In this document: piece after piece, positions 1 through 11,810 of the stretch | How the letters are laid out: each line of letters starts with the position of its first letter | How positions within the stretch are numbered: the first letter of the stretch is position 1 | Assembly (NCBI RefSeq): GCF_050624435.1 | Contig: NC_134540.1 | Location: 107,289,739 to 107,353,738 of the forward strand | Direction: 5' to 3' | Length of the DNA: 64,000 nt | From: Tenrec ecaudatus | Taxonomy: Eukaryota; Chordata; Mammalia; Afrosoricida; Tenrecidae | Notes under the pieces: generated by a model | Told to the model about the DNA's origin: nothing | Seen by the model: the letters and a program-made list of their open reading frames with translations, nothing else | Database searches by the model: none | Translations under genes and position numbers: made by a program

Positions 1-1137
1 GATCCTCTTTTTTCCCTTCCCTCCCCGCTCTCCCCTTCCTCATGAGCCCTTGATAATTTATAAATTATGATTTTGTCATATCTTGCCCTGTCTGACGTCT
101 CCCTTCACCCCCTTCTCTGTTTTCCGTCCCCCAGGGAGGAGGTCACATGTAGATCCTTGTAATCTTGTAATTGGTTCTCTCTTTCCAACCCCCTCTCCCT
201 CTACCCTCCCAGTATCACCACTCACACCCCGGATCCTGAAGGTATCATTTGCCCTGGATTCCCTGTGCCTCCAGCTCCTATCTGCACCAGTGTACATCCT
301 CTGCTCTATCCAGACTTGCAAGCTAGAATTCGGATCATGATAGTGGGGGGTGGGGTGGGGAGGAGAGGAAGCATTTAGGAACTAGAGGAAAACTGTATTC
401 TTCATTAGTGCTGCATCGCACCCTGACTGACTCATCTCCTCCCCTAGACCCCTCTGCAAGGGGATCTCCGGTGGTTGACAAATGGACTTTGGGTCTCCAT
501 TCTTCATTTCCCCCCTCATTCACTATGGTAAGATGTTTTGTTCTGATGATGCCTTATACCTGATTCCTTCGATACCTCATGATAGCACAGCCTGGTGTGC
601 TTCTTCCATGTGGGCTTTGTTGCTTCTCAGCTAGATGGCCACTTGTTTACCTTCAAGCCTTTAAGACCCCAGACACTATCTCTTTTGATAGCCAGGCACC
701 ATCAGCTTTCTTCACCACATTTGCTTATGCACCCATTTGTCCTCAGCGATCCTGTCATGGAGGTGTGCACCTAATGATATGATTTTGTGTTCTTTGATGC
801 CTGATAACTGATCCCTTTGGAACCACGTGATCACACAGGCTGCTGTGGTCTTCCATGTGGGTTTTGTTGCTTCTGAGCTAGATGGCCGCTTGTTTATCTT
901 CAAGCCTTTAAGACTCCAGACACTATCTCTTTTGATAGCTGGGCACCATCAGCTTTCTTCACCACATTTGCTTATTCACCCGCTTTGTCTTCAGTGGTAG
1001 TGTCGGGAGGGTGAGCATCATAGAATGCCAATTTAGTAGAAGAAAGTATTCTTGCATTGAGGGAGTTCTTGAGTAGAGGCCCAATGTCCGGCTACATCGG
1101 TTGTTCCATGACCTTCAGTGAAATTGTACTTGCATGT
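1..1137 (-). mobile_element. L1 3'UTR, minus orientation, two copies of the ~230-bp internal unit
   Basis: Reverse complement of the L1 3' end that recurs through the window (compare 3165-4374). The pyrimidine-rich start is the complement of the G-rich polypurine tract. The unit that reads 'gatggtgcc..ggctatcaaaag' on the other strand is present twice (about 549-758 and 790-1000). The element runs off the left edge of the window, so its 3' tail is not seen. Confidence 0.8.
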
Positions 1138-1345
1138 GAGGTCAATGATACTGTGCTATAATTTCAGCATTCTGTTGAGTCCTCTTTCTTTGGATTGGGT
1201 ACAAATATGAATCTCTTCCTGTCAGTTGGCTGTCTTTCAAATTTCCTGGCATAGATGAATGAGTGCTTCCAGTGCTTCATCAGCTTGTTGAAATGTAGGA
1301 AGCATCCTGCTGATCAAGGTGTTTACTAATGGGTGACTATTTAGT
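1138..1345 (-). mobile_element. RTE-like LINE fragment
   Basis: The minus strand shows a decayed coding-like stretch that is not part of the neighbouring L1 3'UTR. It loosely resembles the RTE reverse-transcriptase fragments seen elsewhere in the window. No intact motif is visible, so the call is tentative. Confidence 0.3.
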
Positions 1346-1387
1346 CCCCTGCGCCTCTGTGTCTCTGCAGACAAAAGCATTGCAAAA

Positions 1388-1797
1388 TGACTGTTATTTG
1401 TGACTTTGCAGCTAAAAGCATTAAGGGATAACTCAGCTATTTATGATCTCTTTGAGGCTCTCTTGAATCTTGCATATCCCTGTGATTGTCCTTGAACCTA
1501 GTGCTTTTATTATTCTAAAGTTAAGAAACTGTGACTAGTTAAGTAACATTTGCATAGATAAGAGTTAAGGAATGTTTAAGTTCTTTGATGTTTGTTTTGT
1601 AACCAATTCCCTTGTGTAAGAAGAGTATATATACCAAGCTTCAAATATACTCCAGACTTCAATCCATCAGATCGGAGTCCTCCCGATCCCATGCTTTGTA
1701 CATAGCTCTTTATTTTCCTATCATCCGCACGCCTCAGTTCGAACCCAGCTTGATGCGGGATAGATGGTCTAAATCTCCCGCAGAGTATGTTTAACAT
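1388..1797 (+). mobile_element. possible LTR-like repeat
   Basis: The block has a TATA-like stretch (about 1626-1633), a following GC-richer segment and a TG...CA-like outline, which together suggest an old LTR. No clean target duplication was found. It could also be unique intergenic sequence. Confidence 0.25.
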
Positions 1798-1928
1798 GCA
1801 GGAATATACCAGGCCATATTTATCTTGGTTTTAGGGGGGCAGTCTGCTTCTTGTTATAATAAATTGGCTTATATAACAGCTCTCCATGCATTTTGTGAGA
1901 AGCTGTAAAGAATTAAGGGATTCTGCTA

Positions 1929-2090
1929 GGTCTGTTGGGTTAGCTAACGGCAAGTTCGGTGGTTCAAACCCACCAGGTGGGACGAAAGAGGAGGCTATCT
2001 GCTCCCATAAAGGTTTCCAGCCTCAGAAACCCTCTATAAGGTCACTCTGAGTTAGAACTGACTCTAAAACTGGGTTTAGTTTGGTTGTTG
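1929..2090 (+). repeat. AfroSINE
   Basis: It contains the tRNA-like box B area ('ggttcaaacccaccag'), the middle 'ctgctcccataaaggtttccagcctcag' region in diverged form, and the 3' part around 'gagttagaactgactc'. This is the standard order of an AfroSINE in plus orientation. The very 5' end is lost. Confidence 0.8.
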
Positions 2091-2254
2091 GCTTAGAGAA
2101 TTAGCAAACTCACAGGAGCAATAAGATTCTCACTTAATTTGGAGTGTTAATTCAGAAAATGGTGACATTAGCAGTCAATGAAGAAAGATAGTCATGCTGG
2201 GATACAGGTCAAGCTTGAGTCAATTCAAACATATAGAGGTCACATAGACTTCCT

Positions 2255-3165
2255 TCTGTGGCCATTGTGCCATAAAGACGGAAATCAATGAAACAATGAA
2301 CAATAAAGCAAGGGCAAATACACGGAGGCTAAAAAACTTACTTCTTAGAAAAGACTGGGTCTTGACCCAAATTAGGAAGTTTCTAGAAACAAATGAGAGT
2401 GAAAACATAACGTACCAAAACCTGTGGGATACTGCAAAGGCAGTTATCAGGATGCTTGGTAGTGATAGACATATATATGAAGAAGGAACAGAGACTTGGG
2501 GAAGACACCCTATCACAAAACCTTCAGCAGTCGAAGCAGGGTCAACAGAAGAACCCTTCTAAGAGCAAAAGAAACGAAATTATAAAAAGCAAGGTGGAGA
2601 TAAATAAGTGGGAAAACAATGAAAAAATCAACTCAGTAACAACTGGTTTTTCAAAAGGATCAACAGAATCGACAAACTGCTAGCAAACCTAAAAAATGAT
2701 AGGAAGGAGCAGACATGAATATCCAGGATGAGGGAGGAAACAGGAAATTACAATGGACCTCAATGAAATTAAAAGACTAATTACACAGTATTATGAAGGA
2801 TTCTACCCCAACGAATTCAACAACTTGGAGGACATGGACAAATACCTCCCCAAATTATCTCATAGGAAAGTCAAGACTTGAACAGTCCCAGATGAAAAGA
2901 AGAAATAGATAAGGTTTTCAAGGGACTACCAACTAAAAAAGCGTCAGCCTAAATGGCTTCACAGTAGAATTCTACCAAGCATTCAGCGAAGAGCTGACAC
3001 CAATCCTACACAAGCTCTTCCAGAACATAGGAAAGGATGGTAAACTCACAAACACAGTCTATGAATCTAGTATAATGCTGATACCAGGTCAGTCAAAAAT
3101 CCCACAAGAATAGAGAACTACAGGCCAATATCTCTAATGAACATAGATGTAAAAATACTTAAAGT
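2255..3165 (+). pseudogene. L1 ORF2 fragment, decayed
   Basis: Conceptual translation across three frames gives typical L1 ORF2 strings in order: NLWDTAKAVIR (linker after the endonuclease domain), an asparagine/lysine-rich stretch, then [20 protein letters not shown] and a degraded form of the 'NYRPISLMN' reverse-transcriptase motif. Stops and frameshifts interrupt every frame. It is followed directly by the L1 3'UTR at 3165-4374. This links the abundant 3'-end repeats of this window to an L1 family. Confidence 0.8.
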
Positions 3166-4374
3166 CTTGACCAGAATATGAGAGCGTGGGAGGTAGGGGA
3201 AGGGAGGAGGTGTTGGCCAACATAGGGTCAAGGGAAAAGTGAGTGGCTCAAAACCAGTGCCAGGGAGGGGAAGGGAGGACTGTGGAGTGACCAAGGGCGA
3301 GGTAACTGAGAGGAATAACTGAAACCAGAATGAAGGCTGAACATGGTAGTGGGACAGGAGGAAAGCGTAAGGAAATAGAGGAAATGAGTAGGAAGCAAAG
3401 GGCATACAGAGAAGCCTAAATACAGACATGTACCTATATAAATATATTTATGATTATGGGGGAAATAGACCTATGTGCATATATTTATAGGTTCAGTAGT
3501 AGGGTAGCAGGTGGACACTGGGCCTCCTTGCACACACTTCCTCAATACAATAGCACCTTGCCCAGGTAACTGGTCATTCCATGATACCCACCTTCCCGAC
3601 ATGATCACTGAAGACAGACGTGTGCATAAGCAAACTTGGTGAAGAAAGCCGATGGTGCCCGGCTATCAAAAAGTTTTAGCATCTGAGGTCCTAAAGGTTT
3701 GAAGGTAAAGCAGTGGCCATCTATCTCAGAAGCAACACATCCCACATGAAAGAAGCACACAGGCCTGTGAGGCAACAGGACATCTCCTGTCATGGGGAGG
3801 AGACTAGCCAGTCAGTGCAGTGTAGCAATGATGAAACATACAACTTTCCTCTAGCTTCTAAATGCTTCTGCCCCCACCCCCCAAACCCCCTTGTACCACG
3901 ATCACGATCCCAATTCTACCTTACAAACCTGACTAGACCAGAGGATGTACACTGGTACAGATAGGAACTGGAAACACAGGGAATCTAGGACAGATGATCC
4001 CTTCAGGACCAGTGGTGAGAGTGGCGATACCTGGAGGGTGGTGGGAGGGTGGGGTGGAAAGGGGGAACCAATTACAAGGATCTACATATAACCTCTTCCC
4101 TGGGGGATGGACAGCAGAAAGGTGGGTGAAGGGAGACGTGGGATGGTGTAATATATGACACAATGATAATTTGCAGATTATCAAGGGCTCATGAGGAGCT
4201 TCTATCAAGGGCTCAGGCACAAGGCGAGGGTTTTGAGAATGGTGATGACAGCAAATGTACAAATGTGCTTGACACAATGGATGTATATATGGCCTGTGAT
4301 AAGAGTTGTACGAACCCCCAATAAAATGATTAAAATAAAGTTGTATGAGCCTCCAATAAAATGATTTAAGCAAA
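3166..4374 (+). mobile_element. L1 3'UTR continuing from the ORF2 relic
   Basis: A long 3'UTR of about 1.2 kb that includes one ~230-bp internal unit near 3600-3790, the purine-rich block, and a tail with a duplicated 'aataaaatga' end at 4320-4370. It serves as the reference copy for the shorter 3' ends in the window, because ORF2 sequence precedes it on the same strand. Confidence 0.8.
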
Positions 4375-4375
4375 C

Positions 4376-4984
4376 AAAAAACATTTTATGCAGAATGAAT
4401 TAAAGGTAGGAATCGCTCTATAAATGCAGTGTTAGGTTTATTCATGGGTACACGGAATAAACCAACACGGAATAAACCAACTGGAAATAGGGCATCTAAG
4501 GCAGAGAGGGTGGGGAGGGCCTTTTTGGGATTTGTCCTATAAGCATTGCCATTGAAGGAGCACAAGTATTATATGTGGTGGGCTTTGAATACCTTTAGCC
4601 CGATTTCTCGTCCAAAACACAATTCCCAAGAAGAGGGACGTTATACTCAACATCAGGGACTATCCCATCACTTTGCAGTTGCTTCACTGTCCCAAGATGA
4701 TAAACTCTGGAGAGGTACAGCTCCTTTATTAGCTTTGTCTTTTCCAAAACAACGCACTGGTAGGCGCCTAAGGTATTTGTTGGAGAAGATTCTTCTAGAG
4801 AAGACTGGACGACACAACAGACATACCAATGACCAACAGTTGTTCGTGGCCAAAGTGGTGTTTCTCCTAAATGAAATGTAAAGCGGAATTAGCGCGCAGT
4901 GGAAAGCCTCCAAGAATATGTGCAAGGCTGGGTGGAACACTAAGTAACCTTATTTGGGGTACACTTTCACCACGTCTTAGCTTC
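4376..4984. other. No recognisable gene or repeat
   Basis: Apparently unique sequence just upstream of the CpG island. A 111-codon open frame lies here (4546-4881, plus strand), but I recognise no family or motif in it and do not call it a gene. Upstream regulatory sequence for the CpG-island promoter is possible. Confidence 0.4.
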
Positions 4985-5960
4985 AGCTACAGTGAGGGTT
5001 CGCGCCCAAGGCCCTGGCCTCAAAAGGGCGCCGCGAGAGGCGCCCGTGCAGCCTCTAGGAGTAGGGCGGGGTGCAGACCGGCTCCTGGGTCCCGAGATGC
5101 TGCGGCCAGCCCGGCTTCTGGTCCGAGAGATGCAGATGAAGTGGTGTGAAGGGTTGGGCTTTTTTTTTGTTCCTCCAAATTAAACGAACAAAAAAAAAAG
5201 TACAACAATCCAAACCCAACTGCTATGGCGCGTCCTGTCCACTCCCGGGGGCGGTTTCCCCGGCGGGTCCGCCTCGCAGGGGCGCGCAGGCCCTCGGGGC
5301 GGAGGAAGCGGGAGCCGGCCCGCCCACTTTCGGCGGAAGGAGGGTCGCGGGGCGGGGCTTGGAGGGGCGGGGCCAGGCGAGGTGGGCGGGCCCCAGAAAG
5401 CACCGGAAGGACTTCGCGACGCCGCCCAGCCCTGCACTCGGGGAGCGCGCCGGCAGCGGCCGAACAAAGGCGGGCCGTGGAGCTGCGGGGCCGGAGGGGG
5501 GCGGCCGCGGGGGCCGGCGACGAGGGCGCGTTTCGTGACCGGGCTTGGCGCTCGCCGGCGAGCCCCGCGGCTGTTAGGCCGGCGGCCGTTCCTCCGGAGG
5601 TGCGTACCTGTGGCTTCCCCCCGGAGACTCGGGAGATGGACTCGGTGGCTGCGAGGGTGGGGAGCTGCCCCGCCGGGCAGACCCGGCGTGTGTGTGTGTG
5701 TGTGTGGGGGGGGGCAGCCGACGGATGGCGGCGCGTGACCGGTCCGGCAACGAAGCGGACGGAGGTCGGTGGGCATGGGGGGGCAGTGCAGGGCCGACCC
5801 GTGCCGTGGTCTGCCTGAGAAATGGCGGACGAGGACCCCTGGGGCCGTGCACGCCCCCGCCGTGCCCCGAGAGACCTACCTGCGCCGGCCGAGAAGCCCT
5901 GAAGGAGCCTCAGCGTGTGGTGAGGTGCCTGCCAGCAGGTGCCAGCAGGCTGGCGGTATT
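4985..5960 (+). promoter_or_regulatory. TRIM13: CpG island, probable TRIM13 promoter and first exon
   Basis: This is the only long GC-rich, CpG-dense block in the window. It holds adjacent GC boxes (about 5350-5375, 'ggggcggggc' and 'ggggcgggg') and an ETS-like 'accggaag' (about 5402-5409), with no TATA box. It lies about 15 kb upstream of the TRIM13 coding exon, which matches the known arrangement of a CpG-island promoter, non-coding 5' exon(s) and a single coding exon. A plausible splice donor (GAG|gtgcgt) ends at 5599. The exact start site cannot be read from the sequence. Confidence 0.7.
5687..5712. repeat. (GT)n then poly-G simple repeat
   Basis: A short tandem GT run followed by a G run lies inside the CpG island, just downstream of the GC-box cluster. 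Confidence 0.9.
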
Positions 5961-6119
5961 GGGGGTGGGTGGGTGGGTGGTGGTGGTGGTGATGGGGCAG
6001 ATCATAAAAGCGAGGATCAGCCGTAAAACCTTCAGTAAAATGATCAAAAGTAAAAAAAAAAAAAGCTCGAGAGGTGGATCCAGAGTAGTTGAATGCAAAT
6101 TCTTTCTCCTTTCTTGCAG

Positions 6120-6223
6120 TAGTCTCTAGTAGGACTGACAGTTACCGAGTGAAGAAACTTGGTCGTCTTGGCCTGGAAAATAGTAACCCTGAAGAATACA
6201 TAGACGTGCTACAGGAAACGGAG
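6120..6223 (+). other. TRIM13: Candidate 5' exon of TRIM13, open in the TRIM13 frame
   Basis: A 104-base segment is preceded by a good acceptor (pyrimidine tract then 'ttgcag') and followed by a donor (GAG|gtaaac). One frame is open throughout: 34 codons including KKLGRLGLENSNPEEYIDVL. Spliced to the acceptor at 20003, that frame enters TRIM13 in phase (…ETE-DV-MELLEED). No ATG lies in this frame here, and splicing from the donor at 5599 gives an upstream in-frame stop. It is therefore more likely a 5'UTR exon than a protein extension. No transcript evidence is available. Confidence 0.5.
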
Positions 6224-7003
6224 GTAAACTAAGGCACATTGTCCAATGTCCTCACCTTTCTAAAAAAAAAATGTTCATTCTTTCGGTCTTAAGCCTTTCA
6301 AAATGAAATATATCCCCACATTCACTTTCCATATTGAGTTCCACATTGTCAAAACTCAGACAGCCTTGATGGTAATTATTCGGTGATCTGTACTTAAGGA
6401 AAGAGAAGTTTCAGGACCATTTGTTTTGTTTTGCTTTTCCTTCTCTGGAGCCTGGTAAATTGTCAGGCTACTGGATCATGTAGCAAGAACATAGCCTGAC
6501 ATTTAAGGCAGAATTTCATTTATATGGGCACTCCCATTAGACTTGACGGACTGGTGGACAGACTGGCTCTACTGCTGTTGTGCGTCCTGAGAAGAAAATG
6601 TTCGTTAGACTCCCATTCCCAGTTTCTTAACAGTAACTGTATTTCTCACCAGCTGACTTAGTAAAGCTCCCTGTCACTACTACTGTACCACCCGATTTCC
6701 TTGCTTTTGTACTTGGTCCAACTTCTGCCAGTTTTTATACTCATTTTTGTGAAAAGTGCTTTGCACGTGCTATCCTATGTAATGCCTGTAAATACCTTCC
6801 CTTGAAATAGCTTTTCAGTGTTCAAGTCTCTGAGGATCTTTTCATTAACATATTCTCTAATGTTTTTCGATATACATTTATAGTTGATAGTAATAATTAT
6901 ACACACAGTTAAACTGCCTTAGTTTACAAAATTGTCACAATTTCTTAAGGTGAGTAAAATGAAAATTCATATTTAATGATATAACTATTGTTGTTAATTA
7001 GGG
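6224..7003. other. TRIM13 intron, no feature recognised
   Basis: AT-rich sequence with no repeat or open frame that I can name. Confidence 0.4.
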
Positions 7004-7009
7004 GGGGGA

Positions 7010-7203
7010 ACCCCTACCTCACTGTTAAGTCAATTCTGACTCATAGCAGTCCATCTTCTACAACGGTAGAACTGCCCTGTGGGTTTCTGAGGCTGTAACT
7101 ACAGGCGTAGAAAGCTTCATCTTTCTCTTGAGGAGTGGCTGGTAGTTTTGAACTGCTGACCATGTGGTTAGCCCAATGTGTAACTACTAGCCACCAGGGC
7201 TCC
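7010..7203 (-). repeat. AfroSINE, near full length
   Basis: Minus orientation: it starts with 'gtcaattctgactcatagcag' in the reverse sense and ends with the complement of the tRNA-like head, 'gccaccagggctcc'. The order of all segments is preserved. Confidence 0.85.
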
Positions 7204-7330
7204 CTTGTCATTAGGTGCTGTCAAGTCAGTTCTGACTCAGCCACCCTGTGCGCAACAGAGTGAAACATTGCCTGGCCCTGCATCATCCTCCCAATTGTTA
7301 GGTTTGAGTCCATTGTTGCAGCTACTAGTT
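7204..7330 (-). mobile_element. RTE LINE 3' end
   Basis: The reverse complement carries the RTE 3' signature: 'gagtcagaactgacttgac' followed by 'caccta', and upstream 'aatggactcaaacc'. It abuts the AfroSINE at its left side. That fits a shared RTE-like 3' end used for SINE mobilisation. Confidence 0.6.
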
Positions 7331-8283
7331 TGAACATCAGAGGCATGCTAAATTTACTTTCCCTTCACTAGAGATCCTATTGCAACTTGAGTCCATAATT
7401 TGATTTTATAGATATGGATGTTGAATTCCTAACTTACTTTCCAGACTGTCTTAAGGTATTAGAATTGGGAAACTCAAGATTCTGTGCTTAGCTTGCTGGT
7501 TGCACCTCGTGAGTTGCCATGGGGGACTAGTTTCCATGACTGAATGGGCCTAAGGGGGTTGTGTAATTGAAGGGTAACTAAAGAGACATCAGATAAGTAT
7601 GCAAGGGCTCACCTCTTCCATGATAACCAGAACCAGAGAGTGAGTGAATGTATTCTTGGGCATGCAAGCCATGTCTTACACATATGTAACAGGAAAGGGT
7701 TATATTAGAGGTATACCCATACCAGGACCAGGAAAGGGATGTACTGGGGGCATACCTTTCATGAAAAGGAAGTACTAGGAGCATACCTGTGACCTGAAGG
7801 CATATAATGTAACAAGGCAGTGGCCTAACCTTGGTCAACTCTGTGCTGGTTTGATCTTAAGTGTCTCTGACATCTCCAGGGTAAAAATCTGATCCATATC
7901 AGAAGGGAGTGACCCTACTTAGGGTGGGACAGACAGTAGGGTCTGTTTGCAGATAACCTTAAAGCCTGCATTGTAAACCTTCAAGCAAGTGGTTGCAAGC
8001 AGCACTTTACATTGGCATGATTACAGGGGACATGGGGAGAACTTTAGTTGAGAGAATGTGATTGAGATGCATCTCCAGCTCACGAGGTGTGAAGGCCTCC
8101 CTCCACCAGAATCCTGACCTTGCAAGCTTCTTATATAAGTGTAGAGAATTTATCCGCATACACATTTTTCTCAGTTCTGTTTCCTACAAGTTGCAATCTT
8201 TTGGGGGCCTGAGATTTTTTTTACTTATACAGTATTTAGCTGGATGCCTCATGGTTCTGTTTCATTCTTGCCTTACCACTTTT
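7331..8283. other. TRIM13 intron, no feature recognised
   Basis: It contains loosely repeated 'gcatacct' phrases at 7720-7790, but no gene or named repeat that I can support. Confidence 0.35.
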
Positions 8284-8605
8284 TTTATCATTTTTTATTG
8301 GGGGCTCATACAACTCATCACAGTTGTATAAAGCACATTTGTACATTCTTTACCGTCATCATTCTCAAAACATTTGCTCTCCACGTAAGCCCCTGGCATC
8401 AGCTCCTCATTCTTCGCCCCTCCTTCTCTGCTCTCCCCTCCCTCATGAACCCTTGATAATTTATAAATTATTATTTTGTTATATCTTAGACTGTCCAACG
8501 TCTCCCTTCACCCATTTTTCTGTTGGCCTTCTAGGAAGGAGGTTATATGTAGATCCTTATAATCGGTTCCCCCTTTCTACTCCACTCTCCAGGTATTGCC
8601 ACTCC
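8284..8605 (-). mobile_element. L1 3' end
   Basis: Minus-orientation L1 tail: 'ttttttattgggggctcatacaactc' is followed by the pyrimidine-rich tract, and it is truncated after the 'ggtattgccactc' segment. Confidence 0.85.
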
Positions 8606-8948
8606 CACTTTTATTTCTGTTATTTATATGAACCCTGTACTTATTGATACGTACATGAGCATGCTAATGTTGGGTAGGAATAGTAATAATTGTGATTTGT
8701 CACTTTTTATTAAGCTCTGTAAAATGTGATTCTGTTCTGTGGTCAAGTTCTTATTAATTGGTGTCATATCAGATGTCGATTAAATGCCAACATTCACTTG
8801 ACATAGTATTATATCTGTGAATGATTTTGTCCTGAGAAACCTAGCTAGCTAGCTACTGAATGCTCAATTTAGGACTACTTTCGGAAAGCTAAAAAATTAT
8901 GAACAGGTGAATCTTCTGATCTAACTTTAATTCTGCCCTACTTGTCAG

Positions 8949-9114
8949 GAAACATGGTGGCGATGTCAGGTAATCAACAAGGTCAGCATTTCAAACCCAC
9001 CAGCTGCTCCTCTGGCAAAAGGTGAGGTCTGCTTTTGTAAAGAATTTCCAGCCTCATAAACCAATCATGGGAAACTATGAGTTGGAATTAAGACAATGTC
9101 AGTGGGTTTGGATT
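8949..9114 (+). repeat. AfroSINE
   Basis: Recognisable 'aaggtcagcatttcaaacccaccagctgctcc' arrangement, a diverged middle and the 'gagttggaatt' 3' part, in plus orientation. Confidence 0.75.
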
Positions 9115-9159
9115 TTGTCAGGTAATCTAGAAATATTTTGGGGAGAAATGCAACTACTA

Positions 9160-9303
9160 ATTCTAGAAAGTGTAAGGTTATCAGTTCAAATCCAACAGCA
9201 GCTCAGAGAGAGATGAGGCTGTTGACTTCTAAAAGATGGAGTCTCAGAACCCTTATATAGGGTCACTGAGTCAGAATTAAATCAGTAGCCGTGGATTTGG
9301 GGT
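9160..9303 (+). repeat. AfroSINE, 5' truncated
   Basis: Starts at the box-B region ('aggttatcagttcaaatccaacagcagctc') and reaches the 3' part 'gggtcactgagtcagaatt'. It follows another AfroSINE in the same orientation. Confidence 0.75.
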
Positions 9304-9306
9304 AGG

Positions 9307-9633
9307 TGCCCCATTGAAGAAGAGAAGTCCAAGACCAGAGGACCTGGAAATCAGGTCAGGTGCCAGGATATTGCTTCAGAAAACCAGTTGGAGCCCTGAA
9401 ACTAAGGAAAGACCACAAACTGTCTTAAACATGCGGCATATCATTCCTGATAAGTTTGGTTAAATTCATGCATTTGTAAGGGTCTGTTTGCCTGAGTCTT
9501 TCCCCTTGCTAAGTATAAAAGCCCTGCTATTCTGCTTGTACAATATGGAGCCTGTACCTTAATAAAAGCCAAATTCTCTCCACTTCTTCAAAGTGCCACT
9601 CAGTTCCTCGTGCCTTGACTAATTTCTACAACA
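9307..9633 (+). mobile_element. Probable solo LTR
   Basis: The segment has LTR architecture: TG at the left edge, a TATA box ('agtataaaagccc', about 9511-9523), a polyadenylation signal about 40 bases later ('ttaataaaagcc'), and an ACA right end. It sits in the tail of the preceding AfroSINE. No internal retroviral sequence and no clear target duplication were seen. Confidence 0.5.
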
Positions 9634-10207
9634 TAATTGGAAAGTTATTTTAGAAAGCATATGTTGTATTCATTTTAATGATTCTTTTAAAAAATTTTAT
9701 CTGAAATACTAATTTTACTTTTTCATATTTATATAAAATTGTGGGGCAGTCTCACAAGCCAGAATGAATTTTTTTTTGAATGAAGTGTTTTTTAAAACAC
9801 ATGTAAAAATGAATTTTATATATAATAATACTTTTCATAAAAATAATACAAATGAAAGAAGCTGTACTATGTATAAAGGACTTTTCAGAAGTCACAGGCT
9901 GACAATCAGCCAAGTGTCATTTTCACAGGCCTAACTTCAGAGATTTCCAATATTACAACACTGAACACTGAAATAGAAGAACTATAGTAGATAAAGCTCT
10001 TTGCGAAACTGATCGTACTTGGCAAATGTTTCTGATACTTCAAGATGGTTTTCTTAGGACTTGCCTTATTTTTAGTCTTTTTTTCTCAACTTGTGAAAAA
10101 TTTCCAACATACAACAAATAAATACTACAGATATCCTTACTACATCCTTGACCTAGATTGAATAGATATTAACTAGGCCCTTGCTGAGTTTCAAGAAATA
10201 GATCTCA

Positions 10208-10476
10208 AGGGGGGGAAGGGAAACGTCGGACAGGGCAAGATATGACAAAATAACAATCTATAAATTATCAAGGGCTCATGAGGGAGGGGGGAGCGGGGAT
10301 GGAAGGGACCAAAAAGAGGACCTGATGCAAAGGGCTTAAGTGGAGAGAGAGCAAATGCTTTGAGAGTGATTGGGGCAAAGAATGTACAGATGTGCTTTAT
10401 ACAATTGATGTATGTATATGTATGGATTGTGATAAGAGTTGTATGAGCCCCTAATAAAATGTAAAAAAAAAAAGAG
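10208..10476 (+). mobile_element. L1 3' end, short insertion with target duplication
   Basis: An L1 tail ending in AATAAAATG plus an A-run, flanked by the direct repeat 'agatctca' at 10200-10207 and 10477-10484. The insertion contains only the last part of the 3'UTR. Confidence 0.85.
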
Positions 10477-10589
10477 AGATCTCATACTAAATTAAACGGT
10501 ATTCTACTTTAAAATAGCCTTGATGCCACTGTGTTAACCATTGCCCTAGCTAACTGAAAGATAGTTTAAACTAACTGAAGATTGACGGC

Positions 10590-10720
10590 TCTACTAAAGA
10601 AAGATGAATCAATCAGTCCACTTTTGTAAAGATTTACGTTTGCAACTTAATAAAGCAGTTCTACTCAGCCCTTTAGGGTTACTATGAGTTAGAATGGAAT
10701 TGAGACCTAAAACTATGATT
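10590..10720 (+). repeat. AfroSINE, degraded 3' half
   Basis: The 3' half is recognisable by 'gcagttctactcagccctttagggttactatgagttagaa'. Confidence 0.6.
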
Positions 10721-11059
10721 TACTAGATTGCCGAGAGGAAATGATTTCTTTAAAAAAGGTGAGTACTTTTAGCTTGCTCTGAAAAGATTAGTGGCTCCTC
10801 ATTTAGATTAGCTTAATTTACCCATCATGGTGTTATAGGGGAAGTTATGTCACTGGTTTTCAAATACTAGTTAGGGTTACCTAAAATGAACAGGTTTTGG
10901 CAGAACATCCCGACTGAGAACAGACTATGAAGACTAGGCACGAAATAACCACTGAAAATGTTACCAATTACAGCTGAACATGTCAGATACTGAAAACTTC
11001 ATGAACAGCAGCATAGCATTGTCAGATAATGCTAGAGGATTTTGCCCCTAGGTCAAATG

Positions 11060-11810
11060 GCACTCAATATGAATGAGTAAGAGCTGCCTTCACAGAGAAG
11101 ATCATAGTGATGTGGAGGGTGAAGCTGTTGGAATTTTCATGTGCTTGACAGGACTCAATGAGAAGAAACATCTGTAAAGATTAGTAATTGGAACTTGGAA
11201 TCTATGAAGTAGGAATCTAGGAAAATTGGAAGCCATCAAAAATGAAAGAGCATAAGAATCAATGTCCTCAGCATTGAAGGTTTCCTGCAAGTTTGGTTCT
11301 GCTTGGTCATGTGCCATCTTCACAATTGTTGCTGTGCTTAAACCCATTGTTGTAGCCATGTGCCTCCCTCTTGTTGAGTAGCTTCCTCTCTAGCTTCCCC
11401 TCTACCAAGCCAAGCAGGGTAGCATTCCCCAGAGACTGATCTCTTCTGCAGACATGTACAAACTATGTGCGAAGTCTCACCATTCTTGCCTCCACTAAGC
11501 AGTCTGGCGGTATGCTTTCCAACACCGATTTATTCATGTGCATCCATAGTGCTCTCCACATTTCCCCAGCTTCATCACTTAAATGCACCGATTCTTCTTC
11601 GGCCTTCCTTCTTCCATGTCCAACTGTCACATGCAGATGAGGCCATCAAAAAGACCACGGTTGCATCAGGCACGCCTTAGTTCTCAAAGTAACATCATTG
11701 TGTTTCAAAACTTTAGAGAAGTCTTGTGCAGTAGATTTACTCAATGCAGTGCATCACTTTTCCTGACTGCTGCTGACATGAACATTGACTGGATCCATGC
11801 AAGATGAAAT
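11060..11810 (-). mobile_element. RTE LINE fragments
   Basis: Phrases such as 'cattgttgtagcca', 'agtctcaccattcttgcc' and 'catgcagatgagg' also occur at 32930-33270 and 50600-50960. On the minus strand they match the decayed RTE reverse-transcriptase 3' region. The first ~250 bases may derive from the same family in the other orientation. No intact frame remains. Confidence 0.5.

Noticed and set aside
2296-2683. Open frames of 75-88 codons as genes
   Set aside because: They are pieces of L1 ORF2 in different frames.
4546-4881. 111-codon open frame upstream of the CpG island
   Set aside because: No recognisable motif or homology, no splice or polyadenylation context; treated as chance.
5180-5818. 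Long open frames of up to 198 codons on both strands in the CpG island
   Set aside because: Overlapping frames on both strands with Arg/Pro/Gly-rich composition are expected in GC-rich DNA with few stops.
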